NCBI GenBank assembly: GCA_963989245.1
Contig: OZ022342.1
Location: 36,392,134-36,456,133 of the forward strand
Origin: Nansenia antarctica
Lineage: Eukaryota > Chordata > Actinopteri > Argentiniformes > Microstomatidae
Length of the DNA stretch: 64,000 bases
Direction of reading: 5' to 3'
This document shows, piece by piece, positions 1-38,366 of this stretch (position 1 is its first letter; each line of letters opens with the position of its first letter). Both the position numbers and the translations under genes were made by a program. The notes under the pieces are model-generated. The model did not search any database. It was given only the letters and a program-made list of their open reading frames with translations, and was not told the DNA's origin.

Positions 1-99
1 GACTCTGCTGTGACTCTCTGCACCAGTCTCCTGGTCTAACCTGTGCTGCTGTGACTCTGTGCACCAGTCTCTAAGCTTGCTGTGGTTGTGTGACAGCAG

Positions 100-25289
<25,190 letters not shown>

Positions 25290-25304
<15 letters not shown>

Positions 25305-25345
25305 ACCCCCTCCCCCCCCTGGACCTGGACTCTCTACTGTAGACC

Positions 25346-25382
<37 letters not shown>

Positions 25383-25396
25383 ATCTACTGTAGACC

Positions 25397-25441
<45 letters not shown>

Positions 25442-25566
25442 ATCTACTGTAGACCTCCACTCTCTCTCTCTCAGATCTACTGTAGACCTCCACTCTCTCT
25501 CTCTCTCTCTCAGATCTACTGTAGACCACCACTCTCTCTCTCTCTCTCTCAGATCTACTGTAGACC

Positions 25567-25613
<47 letters not shown>

Positions 25614-25626
25614 ATCTACTGTAGAC

Positions 25627-25666
<40 letters not shown>

Positions 25667-25680
25667 ATCTACTATAGACT

Positions 25681-25723
<43 letters not shown>

Positions 25724-25772
25724 ATCTACTGTAGACTTCCACTCTCTCTCTCAGATCTACTGTAGACCTCCA

Positions 25773-25811
<39 letters not shown>

Positions 25812-25990
25812 ATCTACTGTAGACCTCCACTCTCTCTCTCAGATCTACTGTAGACCTCCACTCTCTCTCTCTCTCTTTCTCTTCTCTACTGTAGACCTCC
25901 ACTCTCTCTCTCTCTCTCTCTTCTCTACTGTAGACCTCCACTCTCTCTCTCTCTTCTCTACTGTAGACCTCCTCTCTCTCTCTCTCTCTC
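25290..25990 (+). repeat. 3' UTR tandem repeat seeded by the lipin stop codon region, with (CT)n
   Basis: The last codons and stop (ctggacctggactccctactgtagac) are copied once at 25319-25345. After that ctactgtagacctccac alternates with (CT)n tracts of 8-40 bp, about 16 occurrences of the ctgtagac core in all. Everything lies after the true stop. Confidence 0.9.
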
Positions 25991-25999
25991 AGATCGCGT

Positions 26000-26790
26000 C
26001 CACCTCTCTTTCTTCTTTCTCTCTTCTGATATCCTCAACTCTCATTCTCTCTCTCCCTCTGTTTCTGTGTCTCCTCCGTCTGTGATAACACTCACACCAT
26101 TAGAAGCTGTCTGGAATATTCTGGCATTTTTATATACTCAACGCCTAATACACCGTGTACTTGTGTAATTGCACAAAAAAAAGATTGAGACCAAAATATG
26201 TGTTGATGACAGTCCTGCAGATTTCAACACTGTAGATACTTTATAACCAACAACATCTGATAGAAAAAGACCTGCTGTGATTTTCCATTCGCAGAACAAT
26301 CCACAGGAAATATTCATTTGAACTTAAGTTCACTGTCATAAGTTGGGGAAAAAAGGGCTTTGCTATTATAAATCATCACTACCATACATACCGGCATACT
26401 ACGAGTGTACCTGCACATATACACAAGATACAACTGGACAGAAATCGTTTGTGTTCAATGATTCTTGTATATTTTCTTCCCATTAGCTTGTATTGGAAAG
26501 TGTTAGTTAGTTCCAGTTTAAAGGTATTTCCTTGAATTGTATAGTTGTTATTTTATATGCTCATTGTAGCATTGTTACACGATTAAGCTGATTAAAACAT
26601 TTTAAGCGTATAAAAGGCATTGTAGAAAAGTGTTTTAGGTTAGTTTTGAAAGGAAGCCAAAACCATCTCAACAATGTGAGTATTTATATGCTTTGTTTTC
26701 TGGTGTGACCTACCCAGAATGCACCAGCACACTCTGCTTTTATCCCGTTGCAGTGCTGTGGCCATCAGATTCAGTGGTGGAAAAGACATA
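26000..26790 (+). other. probable 3' UTR, no repeat recognised
   Basis: AT-rich unique-looking sequence with ATTAAA at 26591-26596. Confidence 0.5.
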
Positions 26791-27485
26791 TAGGGCCCTA
26801 TTATGCACTTCTTAACTTGCCGTCTTAAGTGTTAATTAAGACGCACCGCCAGGTTAAGACCTACCCCCACCCTTATTATGCGCTTCATACGCGCTACTGC
26901 TATTATGCAGGTGTCGATAGGCGCCCACACATAAGACGTAAAACTCCCGTGCATATATTGCTCATTGTGGGAGTGTTCATATGTTAATGAAGTGCACTAG
27001 GCGCCCCTGCTATTATGCGATCTGACTTTGCTCCTATCGCTAAGAAGTGGTTTGAAAAGTTCTTAAGTTTAGACTTCATGCACATTTTGAAACACGAGCG
27101 CGCCTCCGCGGTTTGCGCATGCATGTGGGCACACATGAACACGCACGTGGCTCCACGGCAAGACGTCAATTACGGTCACAGTATAAATGCTTTATTTCAG
27201 AAGGGAGAGGCAGAGAAGCGCGCTGACCTCCTTCTCAGGACTTCCATAATAGCATAGCGCTAATGACTCAACGCAGCCGGTTCTTAAAGGGAATGGCACC
27301 TGGCACGCTGATTGGGTTGATTGAGAAGACGCCCAAAACACACCCATGACTAATTTCTTTGCTTAGCGCCGGGTTTTAGGCGCCCACTACAGCACGCATA
27401 ATAGCAAAGTGGCCTTGACCACGCCTCCACGTCTTAAGTTTAGATCTACCGCCTCGTCTTATTGATGAAGTGCATAATAGGGCCC
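26791..27485. mobile_element. MITE with TAGGGCCCTATTATGCACTTC ends
   Basis: The left end tagggccctattatgcactt is complemented by aagtgcataatagggccc at the right. The interior has repeated 'ctattatgc' and gcgcc motifs. 695 bp, no transposase. Confidence 0.85.
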
Positions 27486-27615
27486 ATGATGTTCAACACT
27501 CAAACTAAGTGACTGTTCTTTCACATTCAAAGAATGAAAAACAACTTATTTATAGCAGTGTAAAGAAAAAACACTCCTAAGATAAGTGTGAAGGATTGAC
27601 ACCTACCACATACCA

Positions 27616-27701
27616 GTTAGCCACTACCTACACCCTGTCTGTAGGCTAACTACCTACACCCTGTCTGTAGGCTAACTACCTACACCCTGTCTGTAGGCTA
27701 A
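27616..27701 (+). repeat. 27-bp tandem repeat, three copies
   Basis: ctacctacaccctgtctgta plus ggctaa three times in a row. Confidence 0.9.
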
Positions 27702-27962
27702 GGTTCATGCTAAGTTCAGGGTTTATGATGATTAATTGTTAGCTTTAGCATCAGTGTTAGCATCATTGGTGTCCTAGAGGTTTGTTATGAGAAGGGGGAT
27801 CTGCTGAATGTGTGTTGATAAAGTTGGTTCACATTTCTCCCTCTGGGGTACTGCACTACATAGTTTTAGGTATGGTTTTATACTGATTCGGGATGCTCAG
27901 ATTCAGATACATTCTAGGGTCGAGTGAAACAGAACTCAAATGGGGAATTGAAAACGGCAATA

Positions 27963-28028
27963 GTCTGGTCTGGTCTGGTCTGGTCTGGTCTGGTCTGGGT
28001 CTGGGTCTGGTCTGGTCTGGTCTGGTCT
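27963..28028 (+). repeat. (TCTGG)n pentanucleotide microsatellite
   Basis: About 13 units of tctgg with two slightly longer units in the middle. Confidence 0.92.
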
Positions 28029-28640
28029 AACACGTGCCTTCATGCTGATACGCTTTTATATTTATAGATTTTTTTAAAGATCTTTTGTGTAATTGTCATT
28101 CATGATGCCATGGACTGTAGAGATAAATTACATTGGACCTGAGAAACACTGTTGTTACTGTACATTGTTATCAAATTATCTAAATATAAAGTAAATTTAC
28201 ACAAAAGCCCAACCTGTGTTTCATGTCGTCTTTTATTTTGTTGGGAGTTTATTTAGATTAAAGATGACGAGCCTTCTACATTATACCAAATACCACGATG
28301 AGCTCAAAGCAAAGCATAATGTTCATCATTCCAGACATATCTAGTAGTCGGCCTACATGGTTATTATTCCTGAAAGTCAGAAAGGAGATGGGGAGTAAAA
28401 TGAGGCAAGGATTGGGACATTGTTCAGTCAGAAGTTTGACACGGTGACCGTTTGTGTTGGTGGAATCAATGCCACAAATAATTGAGGCTGTTTTGAGAAG
28501 GGAGACCCAATTAGTATAGTGTTCCTAATAATTAGTGGAGTAATTGATTCCACAACATGTTGGAAACATTCCTTTGAGATTTTTCAGGTGCAGTTCCAAG
28601 CTGTGAATCTCCCGTTCTACCACATCCCAAAAGTGTTCTA
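28029..28640 (+). other. unrecognised sequence
   Basis: Between the microsatellite and a fragment at 28641-28790 (ggcgcttttccactacac type, a common fish MITE-like motif seen again at 28725). No gene. Confidence 0.45.
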
Positions 28641-28881
28641 TTATGGCGCTTTTCCACTACACTGCCCGGGTCGGCACGGCTCGCCTCAGCACGCTTTTGA
28701 ACAGTTCTGGGTACGAGACGTTTTCCACTATACAGGAAAGGCCGGGACTGTAGGAGGAGTTACGTGTCATAAGATTCCCCCCGCTATACAGATCAGCGGG
28801 GGGAAATGCGATAAGAATTATGTCAAAATGCAGCACTATTTTTTTTTTTATAGACAACTATTTACCTAAATAAATACTGAA

Positions 28882-29018
28882 TTGTTCAGGACTTACCTGG
28901 CTGACCGAGACTACTTTGTAGCCCTTGGTGACCATAAGTCAAAAAATTATAGCACAACCTGTGGAGTTCCCCAGGGGTCCATTTTAGGACCGTTGCTTTT
29001 TAGCCTATACATGCTACT
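28882..29018 (+). pseudogene. LINE reverse transcriptase, 5' piece
   Basis: Reads RTYLADRDYFVALGDHKS and then CGVPQGSILGPLLFSLYM, RT motif 4 of L2-like LINEs. The downstream part lies beyond the insertion at 29019-31564. Confidence 0.85.
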
Positions 29019-31564
29019 AGGGATGGACGGTTTTTCGGTTAAACCGAAAACCGGGGTTTCTAAAATTAGAAACGGTTTTTTATCAAAACCGTCTGAAACC
29101 GTTTTTTGTTTTTTGTTTTTTTATTTTATTTTAGAAGAATAAAATAGAATAAGAATAAAACTGGAACATGTCACATATTTGTCGTGTGTGAAAATAAAAA
29201 TGATACAGTCTGAATCTGCCGCACAATGAGTGAGAGGTTTGGTCAGTTGTGAAGAATAATTGAGGATTAATATCTAATTGGGATTATATTTAAGGGTAAC
29301 GAATCACTCTATGGGAAAGATAGTTGCCTTCAGTTATTGGTAGATAGGAAAGGTTTTTTACAATTACTCGCTTACATTTAATAAGATCATTTTCGCTGCT
29401 CTCTGTAAAGCGCATTGGGTCACTTTTGTGAGAAATGCGCTATAGAAATAAAATGTGACACAGGCCAATGAAAAGGGCTACCTGTAGGCGAAGTCATTTT
29501 TCTGTTTTTTACATGTGCTTAAACTACAGATTGTAAGCTTTCAAATGATGCATCATACATTGGAATCGGAAACAAATTGAAGACGACATGAGTATTTGAA
29601 AGTTGCTACACCTGAAATCACTAAGCACAGAAAATCCCCATCAAAGATAATGAATCCCCATCAAACAACAAGAAACGAAGTCATTGTGTTATAGATTACA
29701 CTTATTTAATTAACGTAAAACTGTTCGGAAAAATAACGAGTGGGTACTTCACATCTTCGAGTTGAATGTTAGCTAAAAAAACGAAAATCTGAAAAAAAAC
29801 AAAAAACTTTCAAGACGAATTTGACGTCTTTCTCATTTCCGAGAGGTGTCCAGAAACACCAGGAGCAGTCACAAATGTGATTTGATTTGATATCAATCAA
29901 TCAAACTTTATTTATGTTCTATAGCACACATCATGCATTGAATGTAACTCCAAGTGCAGTATTTACTAAACCACAATATAATAAAACAAGAGCTATACGG
30001 ATCAAGAGTGTACTTTGTGCACAGCGCCACTGTGTGTCACAAGTTCACCTTCAGAGCGGGTGTTCAGCACAGCAGGCAAAATTGTAAGTCCGTTCCGAGC
30101 GCAGCTGAATCCTGAAAAGGTGAACATGCTCGTGTTTCTTGCGAAGAACCTCGATTAACGGACTATTTAATAGCCTTTAATAGCTTTTATGCTCATTTTT
30201 TGTTACTGCCAGTTTTTGTTATTTAGTTATTAGCCATAGGTTGTGAATTAGAATTAGAATGAATGTGATCAGTGATATCTTTGCACAATTGTTTTACCTG
30301 CTTGCACTCAATTTGCACTCGTTTGTATTTATATTTATAGATGTTTTTGTTTACGTTTTCTATTCTATTGTATATTCTATGTTGCTCAAAGAATAAAACT
30401 GGAACATGTCACATGTTTGTCGTGTGTGAAAATAACAATGATACAGTCTGAATCTGCCGCGCAATGAGTGAGAGGTTTGGTCAGTTGTGAAGAATAACTG
30501 AGGATTAATATCTAATTGGGATTATATTTAAGGGTAACGAATCACTCTATGGGAAAGATAGTTGCCTTCAGTTATTGGTAGATAGGAAAGGTTTTTTTAC
30601 AATTACTCGCTTACATTTAATAAGATAATTTTCGCTGCTCTCTGTAAAGCGCATTGGGTCACTTTTGTGAGAAATGCGCTATAGAAATAAAATGTGATTT
30701 GATTTGATATCAATCAATCAATCAAACTTTATTTATGTTCTATAGCACAAATCATGCATTGAATGTAACTCCAAGTGCAGTATTTACTAAACCACAATAT
30801 AATAAAACAAGAGCTATACGGATCAAGAGTGTTTGTGCACAGCGCCACTGTGTGTGAAGGCGCTACTGAAAGTGATGACAGAACGCATGTCTCAGAAGAT
30901 ACGCGGTCACTTAGTGACGCAAAGGTAGTTCTGTATTTATCTCTATCTGTATTAGTACATTTATTTTGAAAGCTCTATTTTGACAGCTCTACCATGGGCA
31001 CTTTTATTTTGATGGGGCATTCTTTGTTGATTGACTTACGACAGTTCAGGACGAGTCAGTCTCGCGGCATGTGGTTTTTATGAAAAGCTTTAAGTATGTT
31101 CACTGCATAATTCTAAGTCTAATATTTCAGTGATTATTGAGCAGTATTCAAATATTTAAATACATTGAGCAGCAGCTGAAACTTTGTCTAAGAACCAAGA
31201 TATTGAGAAAGCAGTTCATTCAATGAAGACGCTGTTCCAAGAGATGATCTTCCGTGCAGGCGTGCACCCTGGATCAGCGGAGCTGGTGTGTTAAGTGTTC
31301 ATGTGTTTTCATGTATGGTGTAGCTTACAAAAGTCTGCCTTTCCACTTATATTTGTGAAACTAAGTAGCCTAAATGTGTTGCGACTGTGCTTACGGTGTT
31401 TTAATGGTGTTCGACACGAGTGTATTGTAGCAGTAGGGCTCAATTATTTGAAATTGGCATTTTTTTTTTTTATTTTTTTTTTTTACCTTTTCGGTTAACC
31501 GGAAAACCGCGGTTTTAGTCTTTGACGGTTTTTCGGTTTCAATAATTGGAAACCGTCCATCCCT
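29019..31564. mobile_element. non-autonomous element with AGGGATGGACGGTTT ends
   Basis: The left end AGGGATGGACGGTTTTTCGG and the right end ...AAACCGTCCATCCCT are complementary, with extra short cggttttt/ggttaaccg palindromes. The interior has two ~310-bp direct repeats (29148-29458 and 30390-30697) and a second pair (29909-30010 and 30728-30830). No coding region. It splits the LINE. Confidence 0.8.
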
Positions 31565-32431
31565 CAGTTCTGTTATCAATAAGCATAGCGTTAACTACCA
31601 CAGCTATGCTGACGACACTCAGCTTTATATCTCAGTAACTCCCAACGACTACAAGATGATCGACCACCTGATAGACTGTATTGCCGATATTAATATTTGG
31701 ATGACACAAAACTTTCTCCAACTCAATCAAGAAAAAACAGAGGTATTGATCATTGGCGAGAAAACTGGGAGAGAGAAATTATCTGCACACTTGAAAACAC
31801 TAGCTCTTAACACTAAGTGTCAGGCCAGGAATCTTGGTGTCATAATTGACCCAGATCTAAATTTTGAAACTCATATTAATAACACTATTAAAACATCCTT
31901 CTACCATCTAAGAAACATCACTAAGGTACAATCATTTCTCTCCCAGGCAGACACTGAAAAATTAATGCATGCGTTTGTTACTAGTAGGCTAGATTACTGT
32001 AATGCTCTCCTGACAGGTCTCCCCAAATGATAAAGAGACTACAAATGGTTCAAAATGCTGCTGCTCGTGTCCTTACTAGGACCAAACGGAGAGCGCACAT
32101 CACACCTGTCTTGAGATCACTACACTGGCTCCCTGTCAGTCATAGAATAGACTTTAAGATCCTGTTACTAGTTTATAAATCACTTCACTGTGATGCACCC
32201 AATTACATGGTGGACATGCTCATAAGATACACACCAGCTAGACCCCTACGGTCTAGTGGCACGGTACTTTTAATAGTGCCAGAGGCTAGGACAAAGAGAT
32301 TTGGAGGATCAGCTTTTAGCATATATGCTCCTAGATTGTGGAACACCCTACCTGAGGGCCTGAGGTTGTCTAAAACTCAGGACATTTTTAAGCGTGACCT
32401 CAAAACCTACTTATTCAATGTCGCCTTTTGA
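31565..32431 (+). pseudogene. LINE reverse transcriptase, 3' piece, with frame break
   Basis: Continues with NYHSYADDTQLYISV (catalytic YADD), NIWMTQNFLQLNQEKTEVLI, NLGVIIDPDLNFETHI, then SRLDYCNALLTGLPK and a stop at 32028-32030. The frame then shifts to MIKRLQMVQNAAARVLT, SLHWLPVSHRIDFKILLLVY and WNTLPEGLRL to 32431. One indel near 32025 separates the two frames. Clearly inactive. Confidence 0.88.
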
Positions 32432-34882
32432 TACTAAGGGAGACATTGGACATTATAGAACTAGGATCACTAGGCCATTACACCATACTCGTGTTTTGAG
32501 ATTTGTGTTGACAGGAAAATGGACCCGGGTGCTGATGAGGCACTGTCAGCTCCAAATAGCACCTAGAGCAGTACTGGAACCGGTACAAGGGTGTACCAGG
32601 ACCACCATCAGGTTGTATTGCTGTCATCTTTATTGTCTCTATTGTGTTGTTGCATCATAACTGTGCTTAAGTTTCTCTTTTGGCAGGACCTGTGACCATA
32701 CTGGATGCAGAACGATGCAAATACAACACAAAATTTATGGACAGTGTGTACGCCGATAATATGCAAGGAATTTTTCCTGGATACATGGTGTACAGGTTTT
32801 TGCCCTTGCTTGCTTGCTTTGTGCCGGTGGTCCTGGCCTCCCCTGGGGGACCGCTGGGTACTGGTAAGCAAACTGGCTAGTAGTCGCTCTATTGGTAGAG
32901 GGCTGCAAGGGAATTTTTCCTGGCTACATAGTATACAGGTTTTTTACTTTTGCCTGCTCGCGGCTCTGTCAGTATTGATTGATTGATTGATTGACTGATT
33001 GACTGAACATTTTCATTGTGTGAAGCGCATTGAGTTGCATCTTGTAAGAAATGCGCTATACAAATAAAATTTGATTTGATTTTGATTTGAATTATAGTCT
33101 TGTAAACTTAGCTTTAGTTTAGATGGAAATTGCACTTTTTAGTGCTAGGAACATAGGACTCCATCACTTTTCTCTAATTTATCAGAAAAACTGAAATCCC
33201 TAAAAAATATAGGCTACCATTACTGAATTGTCTAGGGTGCTATTTAACACTAGCCAGTAGTTGTATGGACGCCTAACCCCCTAGTACAGTTCTATTGCAA
33301 ATTTGATTTCTTTAGACATAGGCCTACCTCTCTGATATGGTCAAATTCCGAATGGGGGATAAGTGGTTAGTTTATTAGTTCTAAATGGCAAGCCTCTAAA
33401 CATAGGTGTAAATAGTACAGGTTTTATTGAAACTGGAACCTTAATCTAAACCTTAAGCTAATGCGCTGGGCTACTCCCACCTAGGGCCCATTACATCACT
33501 CAGGACATGAAGGGCCTTGAGACCCCTCAGAGACTGGTCACGTTCTGAAGGGATGAGGGTAAGATCCAGAGCTAAGCAGCTGATCCTTCCGCATGCCCAT
33601 TCAACAGTTTAAGCATGCTAGAACTGATCCAAAAGTACCACACCAAAGAATCCAATATCATTTGGGGGATTTTTAAAAACAGGAAAACTAAAGACAAGAC
33701 GTCACCTTTCCATGCACACAAATCCTGTACCATACTTTATCTGCAAAAGAATAAGTCATAATGCAGCTGGGAGATTACATAATGCTACAAATTAATATTA
33801 CCAGCAGAATTATTTCCCTGGTTTCAATTGAATCTTTTTCAAAATCTCTAATTGATATTTTCAGAATTATCTTTATTATATACAGGGTTCCCACGGTCAT
33901 GAAATTCCTGGAAAAGTTATGGAATTTGAAAAACTATTTTCCAGTCTGGAAAAGTTATGGAATTAACTTAACTGTTTTGGAAAAGTTTTGGAAATATACA
34001 TTGTGTTTAAAATATGTTCACCGAGCATGTCGCCGGCGACATGGAACGAACACTGTTGTATAATAACTTCGCTATCGTTCCGCATATAAACAATAAATTG
34101 TATGGTGAAACCTACATTGTAGCTACAAGTAGAGCCCACCCCCTCGTCTAGACCAACCAGAAGTCTCTATATCGACGAGACAATCGGAGGTAATGTTTTC
34201 ATGTAGTGCGATGCCACCTAACTTGCTTGTTCGCTAATGCTACATAATAATGATCGGCAGTAGGTAGATCTTTTTGTATATCACAGCCTATCCATGTGAT
34301 TTGCAGATTCGTCCTACTTGCTGGCTATCGTATAGCCTATAATAATTAGTTTGTATAGTTCGCGATGCCGTGGTGAGGAGAGAAGACAAGAGATGAAAAA
34401 CACTGCTGGGGGTCAGTATAGTAATGTGGCCTGGAGAAGGGAGGAGGTTCATTAGTTTTGATGTTCTTATATTCTTATTATTGCTTAGTCCCTTAGCAGG
34501 AAATAAATCTGGGCCAGTTGGCTTCAAAAGGACCATTGTTTAGTTTCTGTCCACAGTCTAGCTGCACCTTCAGACCAGAACGCACCATGTCCTCCACAGG
34601 GCTTTCAGACACATACAAAGAAATGAATAAGAAACTGCTTTGAAATGTGAATTCTGTCCAAAAACGTCTGTGAACTGAGCTAACAGTTTTGTCTATAGTT
34701 ATATACTTGTGTGGAGTGTTTTATTTTAGTGTATTTATACCTAAGGCCTCATAGAACAATTTTCAACATCCAAAAGTCTTCTCATTCTGTACAGTTTGTA
34801 ATCAATACATATTGTAAAGTTTTAGAACTGTTTTTTGTTTTATTTTGTATGTTGCTTTTGTGGTCATTTTGAAATACACATT

Positions 34883-35007
34883 GGGCCGGTTTCACAGACA
34901 AATCTTAAGCCTAGTCCTGGACTAAATCACACTTTCAATGTAAAATCTCCATTGAAGATGTTTTTTAGTCTAGGATTAGGCTTAAGCCTTGTCTGTGAAA
35001 CTGGCCC
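34883..35007. mobile_element. 125-bp MITE, Harbinger-like, TSD ATT
   Basis: GGGCCGGTTTCACAGACAA faces TTGTCTGTGAAACTGGCCC; almost a full palindrome. ATT at 34880-34882 and 35008-35010 fits the 3-bp duplication of PIF/Harbinger. Confidence 0.85.
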
Positions 35008-35327
35008 ATTGTCTCCTAAAATTATATATGATAACATACCACAAAAGAGCATTTTGCGCTGAATACAATGATATGCAACACTTGATAGTTCCATTTGGGA
35101 TTACATAAGCTTATTACAAATTAAAATTATTAAAATTGGGAAAATAGAACAATAGACCCCTGGGGGCAGTGTCTAGATCCCAGACAAATGGTTGCTCACA
35201 AAGAGCAGTGTGTGATCAAAATGAAAAGAGTCCTGCAAACCCTTGTCACTGCAAATCAAGTGAATGAGTCAGTGTGTGATGATGTCTTGAGAGAGTACAG
35301 GGCGTTTCTAGCACTGAATTCAAAAGA

Positions 35328-35846
35328 CTTTGGGATGTGGTGAAGGTGCTTCTTGTGATGTCCCATGGACAGGCAAGTGTGGAGAGGGGTTTCTCTGTCA
35401 ATAAAGAAGTTGAGGTAGAGAATCTGAAGGAACAGACCTTGGTGGCCCAGAGACTCATTATCGACCACATTAGGGCAGTTGGAGGAGTGTGTGAAGTTCC
35501 GATCACAAAATAACTGCTTATATCAGCTGCATGTGCAAGGCAGAAGTATTGTACCTACCTTGATGAGCAAAAGAGAGAGAGACATAGAAAGACTCTTGAC
35601 ATGAAAAGAAAGTCTCTCATGGATGAACTGGGTGAACTGAAAAAAAAGAGAGCTAGAGTTGAGGCTGATGCCAACGCCCTGGAGAAAGCTGCAGATGAAT
35701 ATGCAAACAAGGCAGAGACCACTAGCAAACTAACCTTCATTGCAAAGTCTAACAGCCTGCGCCGTTCAGCCAAAGAAAAGAAAGCAAGTCTTCTGGACAT
35801 TGAAAAGCAAATCGATGAGAAACTAAAAGAAATGAAGAGTGAGTAG
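35328..35846 (+). pseudogene. C-terminal part of a hAT-like transposase with coiled-coil tail
   Basis: The frame reads LWDVVKVLLVMSHGQASVER and GFSVNKEVEVENLKEQ, resembling the hAT dimerisation block (ASxERxFS). In-frame TAA at 35511-35513, then YCTYLDEQKRERHRKT and a Lys/Glu-rich coiled coil (MDELGELKKKRARVE, AKEKKASLLDIEKQIDEK) to TGA/TAG at 35844-35846. The N-terminal catalytic part is missing. Family name uncertain. Confidence 0.65.
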
Positions 35847-36374
35847 ACACAGTTTAGTACCAAACAGCAACGAAAGCAGGAGACACTCGGTAGTCATTGT
35901 ATGTGCATACACATTGTTAAAACTAAAGTAAGTATATCTGTCGCATTCCACTTATGTTTTATACTGTTATGTTGAGTGATTTGTCATGGTAGGCCATGGT
36001 GGTTTTTCCTGTTCATTACAGCCTACAGTAGCCTAGCCCTTGTTAGTATACGTGCGGTTCCAGATTCCATGTTCCAGGTTTTAGTCTCAGATTGTTGTGT
36101 AGCCTAATGCTGTATGAGGCATTGATTGCTCTTGTACCAGACTGTAATTTATTCTATTTTATTGATATATGATATTGATTGATTGACATGTGAGCTACTG
36201 AAGTGAACAATTATTTGTAATTGTTGAATATCTGATTGTCTTGAATATATTAATCTGTTACCTCTTCAATGTTTTTGCTTTCTTGAGCATGTAAATACTG
36301 TAGCATTTGGTTATTTGTTGTTGTTTGTTGATAAATGCTACATTCACTTCAATGCATAATTGAATACAAGAATA

Positions 36375-36754
36375 CAGGTACAGCTCAATAAATTAGAATA
36401 TCATGGAAAAGCATGTAAGTAAAAAAGAAAAGTAAATTTATTCCAGTAATTCAATTCAAAAAGTGAAACTCATATAATAGGCTATAGATTCATTACACAC
36501 AAAGTGACATATTGCAAGCCTTTATTTCTTGTAATTGTGATGATTATGGCTTACAGCTCATGAAAACGAATGAGCTGTAAGTTGTCTGTCAGTATCTCAG
36601 AAAAATTAGAATGATAAAACCAAAAAAAATAATGTAATACAGAAATGTCGGCCTTCTGAAAAGTATGTTCATTTGGTCGGGGCTGGAGGAAGAGCGGAGA
36701 GGCACAGAATCCAAGTCATTTTCCACGATATTCTAATTTATTGCACTGCACCTG
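36375..36754. mobile_element. Tc1/mariner MITE, TA duplication
   Basis: CAGGTACAGCTCAATAAATT at the left and AATTTATTGCACTGCACCTG at the right, flanked by TA at 36373-36374 and 36755-36756. Confidence 0.85.
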
Positions 36755-36980
36755 TATGGGTGCCATAGACTCCAACGCGATTGCGCAATGCCCCAGGATA
36801 GGTGGTAATGTTGGATAGACACAACTTCCCTTACATTAACCATGCTACATTTTTGCTACACTGCTGAGGCTCATTATTGCGCTCTATAAACTAAGTCATG
36901 GAAATTAGGTAAAATATTATGGAAAAGTTATGGAAAAGTTTTGGAAAATCATTGGTGAAAAAGTGTGGGAACCCTGTATA

Positions 36981-38366
36981 TAGAACAAAACAATTTGTCA
37001 CAAAGCTGCCTCATCACATAGCAACTAGAAACATGAATGATTTAATCTTCTGTTGTTTTGTTTGCGAGATGTTTCATGATAAATTAGTCAAAATAAAAAA
37101 AATCCAACTACATGCCATTTCATAGAACATTTGAATCAACAATTGGCTGTTCATTTGGCCTGATACTCAACCACTGCTTTTAATCGAGAACCCCCTTCCC
37201 TCCACCTGTCCGCTGCTCCCCTAAACCCCCCTCCCCCCGACTCACCCATCCCCTACTGCATCTGGCACTGAGAACAACCAGCAGGAACCAGCACGCCTAA
37301 CCCCCCCACCCTACCAGTCACACCAAACCTGCTCAAAGAGGATGGCTGCCAAACAACCGTTCAGAGGAATCTGTGACATTTAAAATAACAGAAATCAGTT
37401 ATTCTGAATGTAGTCTAACCATTTACAGCATAAGGTGTCATCTTGCTGCACCTATGCTGTTTAAATGGTTTATTCAGAAGTGGCCAACCTTTGGCCCCTC
37501 GCTGTATCTCAGTTTGTTTCAGCTATCTCTGTATGGAATCATCTAATTGGTCCTCTTTGTGACCTCTTTGTGGTAGTAAAAGGTTGCGTCTGGTTGTTGT
37601 CACCTGTAGTCCCTCTATCCTCTCTATCCTTGGACTGGTTGCCTTGTCTTCTAGTTTGAGCTTCCCCTCTTCACTTCAGTCCCTAGTCCGCCCCTCTACC
37701 CAGCCCCAAGTGTGCAGCACCCCCCCTCCCTCTCCACCTCTACCCCTCTTCCTCCACAGCTCACTCCATTTGGGCTCAGTTCTGCTGGGCCTGCCCACTG
37801 CAGGGTCACTGCACTCTTTTCCTGCTTGTCTAGGATCTGCATCAGGGACTGAGAAAGAAACCATGTCACTCGCATTGTTGTGTGTTTGGAAAATAGGAAA
37901 ATATTTGGGGCGGGTTCTGGGGGGCATTTTCTATCATGACAGCAGTAGGACACCTCTCTAAACCCCCAGACAGAGCATGTGTCTCCCCTCTACATAATGT
38001 CCAAAAAAATGACAGACCGTCTCTCTCTATCCACACATCTATTTATTGATTTAAACATTTTTTGAGATTTCACAACAATGCCATGTAACACGCATGTAAT
38101 GTAACTATCCAATTGCCGATGCACATTATGCACTTTTGAAAGCCATTTTCCCTAAATTTTAAGATCAATTTGACCTCAGCTAGAACAAACAGTTTTTCTC
38201 TCAGCAAGTGCAGAGATATATGTAAGTCAGAGGTGATATTATGTAGAGAGCAGTATGCTGTTAACCCTTTTAGAATTGTCGTTTTCCAAAGCTGTAGCCT
38301 TTACATCTCTAATTTCTTTTCATTGATTTGCACATTTGTTATGCATGGTCTGAGCACAACAAGTTT
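36981..38366. other. centre of the foldback element, nothing recognised
   Basis: C-rich tracts (37180-37320, 37690-37760) and AT-rich sequence, no believable ORF. Confidence 0.5.

Larger units (their letters stand above)
25305..28200 (+). other. probable lipin 3' UTR and immediate downstream sequence
   Basis: There is no coding exon after the stop. The stretch begins with the stop-codon-derived (CT)n repeat to 25990. An ATTAAA is seen at 26591-26596 and an AATATA at 28183-28188, the latter followed by GT-rich sequence. Either could be the poly(A) signal. If the distal one is used, the MITE at 26791-27485 lies inside the 3' UTR. Confidence 0.4.
28878..33092 (+). mobile_element. L2-like LINE, 5'-truncated, split by a 2.5-kb insertion
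   Basis: A probable 6-bp duplication TGAATT flanks it (about 28874-28879 and 33089-33094). The 3' end is gaaatgcgctatacaaataa followed by atttgattt repeats. The RT frame is cut at 29018 and resumes after 31564. Confidence 0.85.
33883..36976 (+). mobile_element. DNA transposon with CAGGGTTCCCAC ends, hAT-like remnant
   Basis: Ends CAGGGTTCCCACGG and GTGGGAACCCTG flanked by TATA on both sides (33879-33882, 36977-36980). It contains the broken C-terminus of a transposase-like protein, a 125-bp MITE and a Tc1-type MITE. Confidence 0.78.

Noticed and set aside
32605..32990. Short ORFs after the LINE RT (32608-32871, 32705-32986)
   Set aside because: They fall in the LINE 3' UTR before its tail; no conserved domain.
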